A DNA stretch of 64,000 bases from NCBI GenBank assembly GCA_963818855.1, contig CAWFUH010000004.1:124001-188000 (forward strand). The letters run 5' to 3'. Origin of the DNA: Bog-159 sp963818855 (GTDB lineage: Bacteria > Acidobacteriota > Terriglobia > Bryobacterales > Bryobacteraceae). This document shows, piece by piece, positions 56,473 to 64,000 of this stretch (positions within the stretch are counted from its first letter, which is position 1; the number at the start of each line of letters is the position of its first letter). A program made the translations under genes and the position numbers. The notes beneath the pieces are model-generated. The model was not told where the DNA came from and did no database searches. It saw nothing but the letters and a program-made list of their open reading frames with translations.

Positions 56473-58398
56473 TCACTTCTTGTCGTCGACGTCTACAAAC
56501 TCAGCGTCCACTACATCGTCTTTCTTCTTGCCGCCGTCTGCGCCCGGACCACCGTCGGTGCCCGGAGCGCCTCCTGTACCCGGTCCAGCGCCTGGCTGCG
56601 AAGCTGACTTGTACATAGCCTCCGCCAGCTTGTGGCTGGCCGCGGTCAGTTTGTCTATGGCCGCGTTTATCGGGCCGAGTTCGTTGCCCTGCATGGCCTT
56701 GCGGGTCTCTTCGATGGCGGCTTCGATGTTCTTCGCCTCTTCGTCGCTGATCTTGGAGCGGTGCTCTTTCAACGTTTTTTCCACGTTGTAGATCATGGCG
56801 TCGCCGCGGTTGCGCGTTTCAATCGTGTCGCGCTGCTGGCGATCCTCCGCCGCATGCGATTCGGCATCCTTGGCCATCTTGTCCACTTCGTCCTTCGACA
56901 ATCCCGAAGAAGAAGTTATGGTGATCTTCTGCTCGTTGTTGGTAGCCTTGTCCTTGGCCGCCACATTCAAGATGCCGTTGGCGTCGATATCGAAGGTCAC
57001 TTCAATCTGCGGAATCCCGCGCGGCGCAGGCGGAATGTTTCCAAGCTGGAACACGCCCAGTAACCGGTTGTGCTGCGCCATGGCGCGCTCGCCCTGGAAC
57101 ACCTTGATCTCCACCGATGGCTGGTTATCGGCCGCCGTGGAAAACGTTTCGCTCTTGCGGGTGGGGATCGTGGTGTTGCGCTCGATCAGCTTGGTGAATA
57201 CACCACCCAACGTTTCGATGCCCAGCGACAGCGGCGTCACGTCCAGCAGCAGCACGTCCTTGACTTCGCCGCCCAGCACGCCACCCTGCACCGCCGCACC
57301 TATCGCCACCACTTCATCCGGGTTCACGCCCTTGTGCGGCTCTCTCCCGAACAGGTCACGCACGATCTGCTGAATCCGCGGCATGCGCGTCTGCCCGCCC
57401 ACCAGGACTACTTCATCGATCTGGCTGGGAGTCACGTTCGCATCCGTCAGCGCCTGCTTGCACGGTCCCACCGAGCGCTGCACGATGTCTTCCACCATCT
57501 GCTCGAAGCGCGCCCGCGTCAGCTTCATCGTCAAGTGCTTCGGGCCGGTGGCATCCGCCGTGATGAAGGGCAGGTTGATTTCGGACTCCAGCAGCGTGGA
57601 CAACTCCATCTTGGCCTTCTCAGAAGCTTCTTTCAACCGCTGCAGCGCCATCTGGTCCTTGGAGAGATCGATGCCTTGCTCGCGCTTGAACTCCGAGATG
57701 ATCCAGTCCATGATGCGCTGGTCGATATTGTCGCCACCCAAGTGGGTATCGCCATTGGTGGATTTCACCTCCACCACGCCCTCGCCCACTTCCAGGATCG
57801 AGATATCGAACGTGCCGCCGCCGAAATCGTATACCGCAATGGTTTCGTTCTTCTTTTTGTCCAAGCCGTAGGCCAGCGCCGCCGCCGTGGGCTCGTTGAT
57901 GATGCGCATCACTTCCAGGCCGGCAATCTTGCCCGCATCCTTGGTGGCTTGCCGCTGCGCGTCGTTGAAATAAGCCGGCACCGTGATGACCGCCTGGGTC
58001 ACCTTGCCGCCCAGGTAAGCCTCGGCCGCCTCTTTCAGCTTGCCCAGAATCATCGCCGAGATCTCCGGCGGCGAATACTTTTTCCCGCTGATGTCGACAC
58101 GCGCGTCATTCGCGTCGCCGCGCACCACCTTGTAGGGGACCATTTTCATCTCTTCAGTGACTTCGTCATAGCGCCGCCCCATAAAGCGCTTGATCGAGAA
58201 AACCGTGTTCTCCGGATTGGTGATGGCCTGCCGCTTGGCAACTTGCCCCACCAGCCTTTCTCCGCTTTTGGTGAATGCCACAACGGACGGCGTGGTCCGA
58301 TTGCCTTCCTGATTGGCAATTACGGTCGGTTGCCCGCCTTCCATTACCGCCACCACAGAGTTCGTGGTTCCCAAATCGATTCCTATAATCTTGCCCAT
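56473..58398 (-). CDS. dnaK: Chaperone DnaK (Hsp70)
   Basis: 641 residues. The ATPase domain starts MGKIIGIDLGTTNSVVAVMEGG and includes VPAYFNDAQRQATKDAGKIAGLEV, AVYDFGGGTFDISILE and VVLVGGQTRMPRIQQIV. The linker KDVLLLDVTPLSLGIET leads into the substrate-binding domain, and the acidic tail DDVVDAEFVDVDDKK is typical. It starts at ATG 58398 behind AGGAGG (58410-58415). The gene leads dnaK-dnaJ-hspR with a consensus-like promoter overlapped by a HAIR-like element. No grpE gene is in the cluster. It is the central ATP-dependent folding chaperone of the cytoplasm. Confidence 0.98.
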   Translation of the reverse strand: MGKIIGIDLGTTNSVVAVMEGGQPTVIANQEGNRTTPSVVAFTKSGERLVGQVAKRQAITNPENTVFSIKRFMGRRYDEVTEEMKMVPYKVVRGDANDARVDISGKKYSPPEISAMILGKLKEAAEAYLGGKVTQAVITVPAYFNDAQRQATKDAGKIAGLEVMRIINEPTAAALAYGLDKKKNETIAVYDFGGGTFDISILEVGEGVVEVKSTNGDTHLGGDNIDQRIMDWIISEFKREQGIDLSKDQMALQRLKEASEKAKMELSTLLESEINLPFITADATGPKHLTMKLTRARFEQMVEDIVQRSVGPCKQALTDANVTPSQIDEVVLVGGQTRMPRIQQIVRDLFGREPHKGVNPDEVVAIGAAVQGGVLGGEVKDVLLLDVTPLSLGIETLGGVFTKLIERNTTIPTRKSETFSTAADNQPSVEIKVFQGERAMAQHNRLLGVFQLGNIPPAPRGIPQIEVTFDIDANGILNVAAKDKATNNEQKITITSSSGLSKDEVDKMAKDAESHAAEDRQQRDTIETRNRGDAMIYNVEKTLKEHRSKISDEEAKNIEAAIEETRKAMQGNELGPINAAIDKLTAASHKLAEAMYKSASQPGAGPGTGGAPGTDGGPGADGGKKKDDVVDAEFVDVDDKK

Positions 58399-58436
58399 GC
58401 TTCTAAAATCCTCCTGACATTCATTAGTACAACCTC

Positions 58437-58465
58437 ATTATCAAACTTTAGTGTGTTATTGTCAA
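58437..58465 (-). promoter_or_regulatory. Promoter of the dnaK-dnaJ-hspR operon
   Basis: TTGACA (58460-58465) and GATAAT (58437-58442) on the minus strand are separated by exactly 17 nt, a near-consensus sigma-70 promoter. The predicted start lies near 58430, about 30 nt before the dnaK ATG. This favours repressor-based heat-shock control rather than a dedicated sigma-32 promoter. Confidence 0.75.
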
Positions 58466-58466
58466 G
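58446..58466 (-). promoter_or_regulatory. HAIR-like HspR operator overlapping the dnaK promoter
   Basis: The minus strand reads CTTGACA-N7-ACTAAAG, against the HAIR consensus CTTGAGT-N7-ACTCAAG (5/7 and 6/7 matches, correct 7-nt spacing). The left half contains the -35 box, so binding would block RNA polymerase. hspR is encoded in the same operon. Confidence 0.7.
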
Positions 58467-58504
58467 TGTCTTGCGCAGTTTGCCTGTTAAGTTAAATAAA
58501 CCTT

Positions 58505-58894
58505 TTATTTTAAATGGTTAAGCGCAGATCCGATGCGCTCCAGCAGAACGTTAACAAGCGCCGGATGTCCGTCGAGCGGCGGCGCGATCTGAATTTCCAC
58601 TCCCCGGTGCGCGTCGGCGAGTTGTTCCACAATCGCAGGCAGATCGCGCTGGAGATGAATTCCCAGTGTCAGGAAGTAAGGCACTATCAAGATTCGAGTT
58701 ACGCCCGAATCGGCCAAGCGCCCAACCGCCTCGGCCAAACCGGGCTGGGCTTCGAGAAAGGCCGTCTCAATGTGTTGGAACCCGCCGGCGCTGGCCACTG
58801 CTTTCGCGACAGCGTCCACCGCTTCGTTAGCAGATTTGACGCTTGAGCCATGCGCAAAGATGACAATTCCGGTATTCACCGTTACCATGAGCAT
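58505..58894 (-). CDS. CbiX/SirB-like sirohydrochlorin chelatase (small form)
   Basis: 129 residues, a single-domain chelatase. The metal-site His is in GIVIFAHGSSVKSANEAV near the N-terminus. A second His region is PYFLTLGIHLQRDLPAIVEQ, and the C-terminal part HPALVNVLLERIG completes the fold. Small CbiX proteins insert cobalt, nickel or iron into sirohydrochlorin for cobalamin, F430 or siroheme. No other tetrapyrrole genes are nearby, so the metal cannot be named. Two ATG starts (58894, 58888) are equally good. It lies just upstream of the dnaK promoter on the same strand. Confidence 0.85.
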   Translation of the reverse strand: MLMVTVNTGIVIFAHGSSVKSANEAVDAVAKAVASAGGFQHIETAFLEAQPGLAEAVGRLADSGVTRILIVPYFLTLGIHLQRDLPAIVEQLADAHRGVEIQIAPPLDGHPALVNVLLERIGSALNHLK

Positions 58895-58902
58895 AGCAAT
58901 AT

Positions 58903-59067
58903 ATGTTAAAGAAGCTGTTGGTGGCGCTGGTCGGCATGGCGATGGGCGCGTTGGTTGGCTTGGGGGCCGCGATGATGGGGTTGGGGAACGCAGCTATTAT
59001 GGCCGGCGCGGTTTTGGGGGGCGTGGTGTTTTCGATAGCCGCCCCGCGCGCCGGACGCGCCGCCTGA
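58903..59067 (+). CDS. Small glycine-zipper membrane protein (54 residues)
   Basis: A short gene that starts 8 nt from the divergent chelatase. It encodes MLKKLLVALVGMAMGALVGLG, then AAMMGLGNAAIMAGAVLGGVVFS, then a basic tail APRAGRAA. The two hydrophobic segments rich in GxxxG-type spacings suggest a small inner membrane protein with paired helices. There is no good ribosome site. It precedes the zinc-ribbon membrane protein by 29 nt and may be co-transcribed. No family recognised. Confidence 0.5.
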   Translation: MLKKLLVALVGMAMGALVGLGAAMMGLGNAAIMAGAVLGGVVFSIAAPRAGRAA

Positions 59068-59096
59068 GCGCTTCTATCGGTGAAAACGGAGGAAAT

Positions 59097-59543
59097 ATGG
59101 CATTCTGTCCAAGTTGTGGTACGCCCGCGGAAGGGCGCTATTGTCCGAAGTGCGGCACGGCGATGGATCCTGCCCCGGCTGCGTCAGTCACACCAGTCCC
59201 GGTGGTGGCGGCGGCTGCCGGGCTGCCGGAGAATACGGCAGCCGCGCTATGTTATCTGCTCGGGCTCATTACGGGGATCCTCTTCCTGGTTCTGGAGCCT
59301 TACAACAAGAACAAGCTGATTCGCTTTCACGCCTTCCAGTCGATCTTCCTGCATGTGGCGGTGATCATTGTCTGGTTTGCGCTCCGGATCGTTTTGGCCG
59401 GTAGCTTCTTCAGTATGATCAGCCTGTTCGGCGTGATCGACCTGGCTTTCTTTGTCCTGTGGATCTACATGCTGGTCCAGACCTATCAGGGAAAGAAGGT
59501 TGTGCTGCCGGTCATCGGCGATCTGGCAGCCAAGCAGGCGTAG
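59097..59543 (+). CDS. Zinc-ribbon membrane protein with DUF4870/Tic20-like domain
   Basis: 148 residues from ATG 59097, behind GGAGGAAAT. An N-terminal zinc ribbon (CPSCGTPAEGRYCPKCG, two CxxC pairs) is followed by an Ala/Pro/Val linker. Three membrane segments follow (AALCYLLGLITGILFLVLEP; IFLHVAVIIVWFALRIVLAG; LFGVIDLAFFVLWIYMLVQTY). The intervening YNKNKLIRFHAFQSIFL is the typical DUF4870/Tic20-like loop. Members are integral inner membrane proteins of unknown function. The longer frame from 58770 is antisense to the chelatase gene and is rejected. Confidence 0.85.
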   Translation: MAFCPSCGTPAEGRYCPKCGTAMDPAPAASVTPVPVVAAAAGLPENTAAALCYLLGLITGILFLVLEPYNKNKLIRFHAFQSIFLHVAVIIVWFALRIVLAGSFFSMISLFGVIDLAFFVLWIYMLVQTYQGKKVVLPVIGDLAAKQA

Positions 59544-59583
59544 ACGCTTGCTCACACGCGCGGCTCAGAGAAAGTGCCGCAGC

Positions 59584-60852
59584 TTACCGAGCCGCGACTG
59601 TAAGGGAAGGGTTGGCTCGGACGCGCGCCGCGAACCACAGCCACGCCAGAGACACGCCTTGAAATGCCGCGACCGGAATTACCAGCCGCGGGTCGTGTAC
59701 GCCGCCGAACCACGCGCCAGTTAGCAGCACGACCAAGGCAGTCGCCGTGAGCCGCGCGCCTTCTGCGATCAGAAACCCGCGCCGGTTCTCCAGCACGCCG
59801 CCGAGCGAAACCAGCGACCCGAGAATGAACAGGAAATACGCAACGTTCCAGGCGGTTGCCTGCTTCGGAAGCAGCGCCAGGAACTGGCTGTTGGCCGCGA
59901 TCAGAACCGCAAACTGCACCAGGCCGTAAGCACTGAGCGCCACATTGCGGGGCGGATCGTACTTTACGAAATCCACGCGCGGATCGTAAGGGTGCTTCGG
60001 AAAGCGCGCCGCGACATCCGCTGGCCGCCATCCCGGTGGAGCGAACCACACCTTCACCTTATCGGACCATGACGCCGCGTGCCACGCATCCTTTGCCATA
60101 GCCACGTAGTAATGCAGGTTGGCCCACACCGGATTCCAGCTTTTTAATTGCCCGCGGATACCGTAGATGCACGGCTCCTCGGTCAATTCCTCCTGGAAGC
60201 TGCCGAACAGACGATCCCATATCAGGAACACACCCACGTAATTCTTGTCCAGGTAGATGTCGTTCTGCGCATGATGCACACGGTGGTTCGAGGGTGTCTG
60301 AATCCAACGGTCGAGAAAGCCCATCCGGCCGATGAGTTGCGTGTGCGGCCAGAACTGGTAGAAGAGCTGCGCCACGCCCACCAGCAGCATCACGGCCACC
60401 GGTATGCCGCAAAGTGCCATAGGCAGATAGAAGATCCAACCCAGAAAAGCGCCGGTGCCCGGCTGCCGCAGCGCGGTGGTGAGGTTGAACTCTTCGCTCT
60501 GATGATGCACTACGTGGGACGCCCAGAACAGCCCCACGGTGTGCCCCCAGCGATGGCTCCAGTAGTAGCAAAGGTCGTAAAGAACGAAGGCGAACACCCA
60601 GGTACCCCAGTGCGTCGCGGGCAAATGCAGAGGCGCCACGTGCAGCAGCACTTTCTCGTAGAAGTAGATGCCCAGGAACCCGAAGAACACGCGCACGCCG
60701 GTCGAGACTACCCCGCAACTGAGACTGTTGATGGCATCCGCCAGGTGATAATAACGCCTGCGCTGGACGCGGTCCGCGATCAATTCCACCGCGATCAGGA
60801 AAAGAAAGACGGGCACGGCCAGCGCCACGGCTTTCGAATAAGTGGTGTCCAT
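59584..60852 (-). CDS. Sterol desaturase / fatty acid hydroxylase superfamily membrane protein
   Basis: 422 residues. The N-terminal half has several membrane segments and the diiron histidine set: HRWGH, HVVHHQSEE and HRVHHAQN, in the usual spacing for PF04116-type hydroxylases. The C-terminal 120 residues add further hydrophobic segments (VQFAVLIAANSQFLALLPKQ, LFILGSLVSLGGVLENRRG) not found in minimal members. Such enzymes hydroxylate or desaturate lipids (hopanoids, sterols, sphingoid or fatty chains) in the membrane using O2; the lipid here is unknown. A combination with a C-terminal membrane domain occurs in bacterial proteins with this fold. Confidence 0.88.
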   Translation of the reverse strand: MDTTYSKAVALAVPVFLFLIAVELIADRVQRRRYYHLADAINSLSCGVVSTGVRVFFGFLGIYFYEKVLLHVAPLHLPATHWGTWVFAFVLYDLCYYWSHRWGHTVGLFWASHVVHHQSEEFNLTTALRQPGTGAFLGWIFYLPMALCGIPVAVMLLVGVAQLFYQFWPHTQLIGRMGFLDRWIQTPSNHRVHHAQNDIYLDKNYVGVFLIWDRLFGSFQEELTEEPCIYGIRGQLKSWNPVWANLHYYVAMAKDAWHAASWSDKVKVWFAPPGWRPADVAARFPKHPYDPRVDFVKYDPPRNVALSAYGLVQFAVLIAANSQFLALLPKQATAWNVAYFLFILGSLVSLGGVLENRRGFLIAEGARLTATALVVLLTGAWFGGVHDPRLVIPVAAFQGVSLAWLWFAARVRANPSLTVAAR

Positions 60853-61201
60853 AAGCCTCGCGGACGTTACCTTGAGAAGATCTTACCGCAGTGGGGTGGT
60901 CTGGCGCGGAGCGCGCTATACGCCCGCAGTCACAACGCTCACTGCCGAGCGATCCGGCTTTCCGGCCGCGGCTCATTGCTTGCGGAAGCGCAGTCTGGTC
61001 ACTTCCACCAGCGGCAGCCAGGCGGCATGCAACTCCAATCGCCACGCGGCGCCCCTCCGCTTCCATTTGCCGGAACAGCGGCGTGGCCGAAGGGACGGGC
61101 GTTTCCAAGCTATCACGCTGACTACTTCATAATATAAAGTAGCAGCTGTCAACACAGTCTGAGTAGCGCGGCGCGGGTCCTTCAGGACCCGCACTGCCAA
61201 G
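60853..61201. other. Intergenic region between the desaturase and protease genes
   Basis: About 350 nt, both flanking genes on the minus strand. No supported gene; frames here are arginine-rich and overlap neighbours. A separate hairpin GCGGGTCCT/AGGACCCGC lies at about 61173-61192, directly before the 44-nt repeat. Confidence 0.4.
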
Positions 61202-61245
61202 AGGCCGGCGTGGACGCCGGCCGCAGGACTGGAGTCCTGCCCCAC
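61202..61245 (-). repeat. Dispersed 44-nt double-hairpin repeat, copy 2 (inverted)
   Basis: Exact reverse complement of 52645-52688. It lies 6 nt downstream of the stop of the tricorn protease gene, the same position relative to its gene as copy 1 (5 nt after a stop). Confidence 0.85.
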
Positions 61246-61251
61246 AAGGGA

Positions 61252-64000
61252 TTATGGCGTCTGATAGTTCGGAAACACAGGCCGCTTCAACTCCGGCGGA
61301 GGATTGTCCCGCAGTTCCTGCATCACTACCTCGATGGCCTTCTCCAACTGCGGATCGTGCCCCTGCCGCACCAGCGCCGGATCCTGATCGACCTCGATAT
61401 CCGGTGTGATGCCTTGGTTCTCGACGTCCATGGTTCCGTTCGGATTCCAGATCGCCACGCTGGGTGCCATCACCACACCGCCGTCCATCAGTTGCGGATA
61501 TCCATTGAGTCCCACCAGTCCTCCCCACGTGCGCTCGCCAATCAGTTTGCCGACCCCGGCCCGGTGGAAGTACCACGGCATAGCGTCTCCGCCCGAGCCC
61601 GCGAATTGATTGATGATCATCACCTTCGGTCCGAAAATCGCGCCCTGCGGCTGCACGAAATCCGCGCCCGAGCGCGACGTGGCCACGCTCATCGGTTTGC
61701 GCTGCAGATACTCGATAATATCTGTAGCCAGCGCGCCGCCGTGGTTGAAGCGTTCATCGATAATCGCCGCATCCTTGCCCACCTGCGCGAAGAAGTAGCG
61801 CGTGAAACTAGTGAAGCCGCCGAAGCCGGTGTCGGGCATGTAGATGTACGCCACCCGGCCGCCGGTCACTTGATCCACCTTGCGCCGGTTATCCTCAATC
61901 CAGGCGAGGTGCCGCAAGTTGAATTCATCGTCCACCGGCACCACCTTCACTTCGCGCGCATTCGCTCCCGATGGATCCGGCCCGACCTTCAGCAGAGTGG
62001 TCTTTCCGGCGGTCTCCTCGAACAGGCTGTAGATGTTATCGGGGGCGTGCAGTTCGCGCCCGTTCACGGCCAGCAGATACTCGCCCGCGGCCACGTTTAC
62101 GCCGGGCTGAGTGAGTGGCGCTTTCAGATCCGGATTCCAGTTCTCGCCGTCATAGACGCGCGCGAAACGATAGCGTCCGTTTTCAATCTGATAATCCGCG
62201 CCGAGCAGGCCAGTGCGAATCTTCTTCACCTCGGGCCGGTCGCCGCCGCCCAGGAACATGTGGCCGACGGTCATGTTGCCCAGCATCTCGGTGAATAAGT
62301 AATTCAGGTCGTCGCGCGATGCCAACGCGTCCAGGTACACTCCGTAGCGCTCCTCCGCGGCTTGCAGATCGAGCCCGTGATAGTGGGGATCGTAAAAGTA
62401 ATCGCGCTCGATGCGCCAGACCTCATGGAACATCTGTTTCCATTCCGCCGGCGGGTCTACTCTGACTTCCAGATCCTGGGTTTTGAGTGTCTTCTCGTTT
62501 CCCGGCTTGCCCGGCCCGCCGTCCGGGCTGTCGGGCATGGGCGGCGGCTCGGCGATGGTCCATTTGTCGTCCTGCTGGTAGAGCATCTTCTCGCCGGTGA
62601 ACGAGACTTGGAAATTCTTCACGCCGCCGATCACCACGTCCGCCTTCCGCTTGGTCAGATCGAAGCGATGCACGGTAAACAAGGACGGCGTGTCGGGTGT
62701 GCGCGGTGCTCGTTCGATGGCGTAAACGACTCCGGTCTTGCCCGCCTCCAGTGCTTCATAGCGGACTTGCGGCATGGGCAGCGCCAGGATACGCTGGCCG
62801 ATTTTTTCGAGATCGACCTTCACCACAACCTTATCGGCACTCTTGTCTTTATCGTCTTTCTTGGCCTCGTCCTTCTTGGCATCGTCCTTCTTGGCGTCGT
62901 CTTTCTTAGCATCGTCCTTCTTAGGCTCTTCCTTCTTCTCGTCGTCGCTTTCCGGCGCCAGCGGCGATGGCTCGCTCTTCGAGAGCACGGCCAGATAGAC
63001 GCTCGCGGTCACCTGCCGCGCAACTCTTTGGATGTCCTCCTCCATGGCTGGGCCGGCGTTGGTGCTGGCCGTGAAGTACAGATATTTGCCGTTTTTGTCG
63101 AACACCGGATTCTCGGCGTCACTCATACCGTCGGTAATCTGCGTGCCTTTCGCATCGGCCAACGAGTAAAGGTAAATCGCCGACATATGGCTCTTCAACG
63201 TCTTCGCGTAAGTCATCCATTGGCTATCCGGCGACCATGCCGGTGCCAGGCCGTTGCCATTGTAATAGTAGTCGGTCTCCGCCAGCACGGGTTTCCTGGC
63301 AGCCAGGTCCACGTAGAAGAGATGGCTGTGATTATCCAGATAAGCGATTTTCTTGTTGTCGGGCGACCATCGCGCCGTAGAGTAGAACGCTTTGTCCCCC
63401 AGCGGAATTTTGGCGGTGTCTCCCGTGCCGTCCTGATGGCGAATGTGCAGCGCATATTCGCCGGATTCATCGGAAAAATAGGCGATGCTCTGCCCGTCGG
63501 GCGACCACACTGGTTCGCGCTCCATGACCGCTGTGGTATTGGTCAGGTTGCGCGCATCGCCCTTGTCCGCGGGCACCGTCAGAATTTCGCCGCGCGCTTC
63601 GAACACCGCGCGCGCGCCGTTAGGCGAGATATCCGCGTTGCGCAATCGCTTGGCTACGTTCACGTAGTGCGGCCGTACCTCCGGCAGATCGCCTGCCAGC
63701 GTTACCGGGACCGCTTTGGTTTGCCCGGTCTTCAAGTCGTACAGATGCAGCTCGCCGAATTGTTCATAAACGATCGCGCCGGGACCCGCGGAGGCCGACT
63801 TCAAATCCAGCCCATGATTGACGATGGCGCGGCTGACCTTATTGGTTTTGGTGTCGTAATAGAACAACGTAACGGGACCTTCCCGGTCGGAAAGAAAATA
63901 GATGCGGTCGCCGATCCACATGGGATCGAAGTCGTTGGAGTTTTCCCGCGGGATCTTGACGATGCTGGAATCCGCCAGGCTGGCGATCCAGATCTTCCGG
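61252..64000 (-). CDS. Tricorn-type protease (S41 family), partial: N-terminus beyond right edge
   Basis: About 915 residues are in the window; the frame stays open to 64000 (RKIWIASLADSSIVKIPREN before the DPMWIGDRIYFLSDREG motif), so the N-terminus is missing. The order is a PD40-type beta-propeller (PVWSPDGQSIAYFSDESGEY, TARWSPDNKKIAYLD), a Lys/Asp/Ala linker, a second propeller part, the tricorn C1 domain, a PDZ domain (GEYLLAVNGRELHAPDNIYSLFEETAG) and an S41 serine peptidase. The nucleophile Ser is probably in INQFAGSGGDAMPW, about 110 residues from the end. Tricorn hydrolyses peptides produced by larger proteases. Whether it is exported depends on the unseen N-terminus. Confidence 0.9.
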   Translation of the reverse strand, partial: RKIWIASLADSSIVKIPRENSNDFDPMWIGDRIYFLSDREGPVTLFYYDTKTNKVSRAIVNHGLDLKSASAGPGAIVYEQFGELHLYDLKTGQTKAVPVTLAGDLPEVRPHYVNVAKRLRNADISPNGARAVFEARGEILTVPADKGDARNLTNTTAVMEREPVWSPDGQSIAYFSDESGEYALHIRHQDGTGDTAKIPLGDKAFYSTARWSPDNKKIAYLDNHSHLFYVDLAARKPVLAETDYYYNGNGLAPAWSPDSQWMTYAKTLKSHMSAIYLYSLADAKGTQITDGMSDAENPVFDKNGKYLYFTASTNAGPAMEEDIQRVARQVTASVYLAVLSKSEPSPLAPESDDEKKEEPKKDDAKKDDAKKDDAKKDEAKKDDKDKSADKVVVKVDLEKIGQRILALPMPQVRYEALEAGKTGVVYAIERAPRTPDTPSLFTVHRFDLTKRKADVVIGGVKNFQVSFTGEKMLYQQDDKWTIAEPPPMPDSPDGGPGKPGNEKTLKTQDLEVRVDPPAEWKQMFHEVWRIERDYFYDPHYHGLDLQAAEERYGVYLDALASRDDLNYLFTEMLGNMTVGHMFLGGGDRPEVKKIRTGLLGADYQIENGRYRFARVYDGENWNPDLKAPLTQPGVNVAAGEYLLAVNGRELHAPDNIYSLFEETAGKTTLLKVGPDPSGANAREVKVVPVDDEFNLRHLAWIEDNRRKVDQVTGGRVAYIYMPDTGFGGFTSFTRYFFAQVGKDAAIIDERFNHGGALATDIIEYLQRKPMSVATSRSGADFVQPQGAIFGPKVMIINQFAGSGGDAMPWYFHRAGVGKLIGERTWGGLVGLNGYPQLMDGGVVMAPSVAIWNPNGTMDVENQGITPDIEVDQDPALVRQGHDPQLEKAIEVVMQELRDNPPPELKRPVFPNYQTP
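62845..62960 (-). repeat. KKDDA-type tandem codon repeat in the tricorn gene
   Basis: The coding sequence repeats a 15-nt unit (KKDDA/KKDEA) several times, giving the linker EKKEEPKKDDAKKDDAKKDD and onward. It is a charged, probably disordered or helical spacer inside the propeller region and prone to copy-number change. Confidence 0.8.

Noticed and set aside
60059..61108. 349-residue minus-strand frame covering the desaturase start
   Set aside because: Shadow of the desaturase gene, whose histidine motifs lie in another frame.
62845..62960. Regular short repeats as a CRISPR array
   Set aside because: They are in-frame KKDDA codon repeats inside a conserved protease gene, without spacers.

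Overview
The window reads as a chromosomal segment of a GC-rich acidobacterium of the Bryobacterales/Solibacter type. This is inferred from its content: six ADOP-type orphan permeases behind PadR regulators, an OmpA/Oar-like TonB receptor with a carboxypeptidase-regulatory N-terminus, FG-GAP/ASPIC (UnbV) proteins, a HAF-repeat protein, a secreted protein with a Solibacter-type (TIGR03437-like) C-terminus, and a tricorn-type protease. No rRNA, tRNA, CRISPR array or transposase was seen.

Layout. 1-470 (-): N-terminus of a TonB-dependent receptor leaving the left edge. 882-4394 (+): a parvulin/TPR/FG-GAP/ASPIC protein followed by an SCO-family copper chaperone. 4408-9378: a Uma2-type nuclease divergent from carAB. 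9436-13645: secreted HAF-repeat protein, Tat-exported GH2 hydrolase, small secreted protein. 13898-16543: a HicB antitoxin with a decayed hicA, a UbiD decarboxylase, a FabG-like SDR. 16593-20907 (-): Lhr-type helicase with a dinB remnant immediately behind it. 21029-22913: DUF433 antitoxin with a truncated DUF5615 partner, aldo/keto reductase, SnoaL/DUF4440 protein. 22995-24371: CE15-like esterase.

24490-41285 is the main feature: padR, five intact tandem ADOP permeases, a second padR and a sixth ADOP with a one-base frameshift. 41343-47935 holds an addB-addA-like DNA end-processing pair. 48454-54755 holds four exported or unknown proteins, one with a good promoter, a long structured leader and a strong terminator. 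54783-58398 (-) is dnaK-dnaJ-hspR with a HAIR-like HspR operator over the dnaK promoter. The right end carries a CbiX-type chelatase, two small membrane proteins, a sterol-desaturase-family protein and a tricorn protease running off the right edge.

Two themes stand out. First, gene decay is visible at several points: hicA and dinB have lost their middles, the DUF5615 toxin has lost its body, and the sixth ADOP carries a frameshift. In both toxin-antitoxin pairs the antitoxin is intact and the toxin is not. Second, intergenic gaps carry double-hairpin palindromic elements, including two identical 44-nt copies in opposite orientation at 52645 and 61202. No wholly new multi-gene defence or biosynthetic system is evident. 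The most unusual assemblies are the ADOP/PadR array and the parvulin-FG-GAP-ASPIC/SCO pair.
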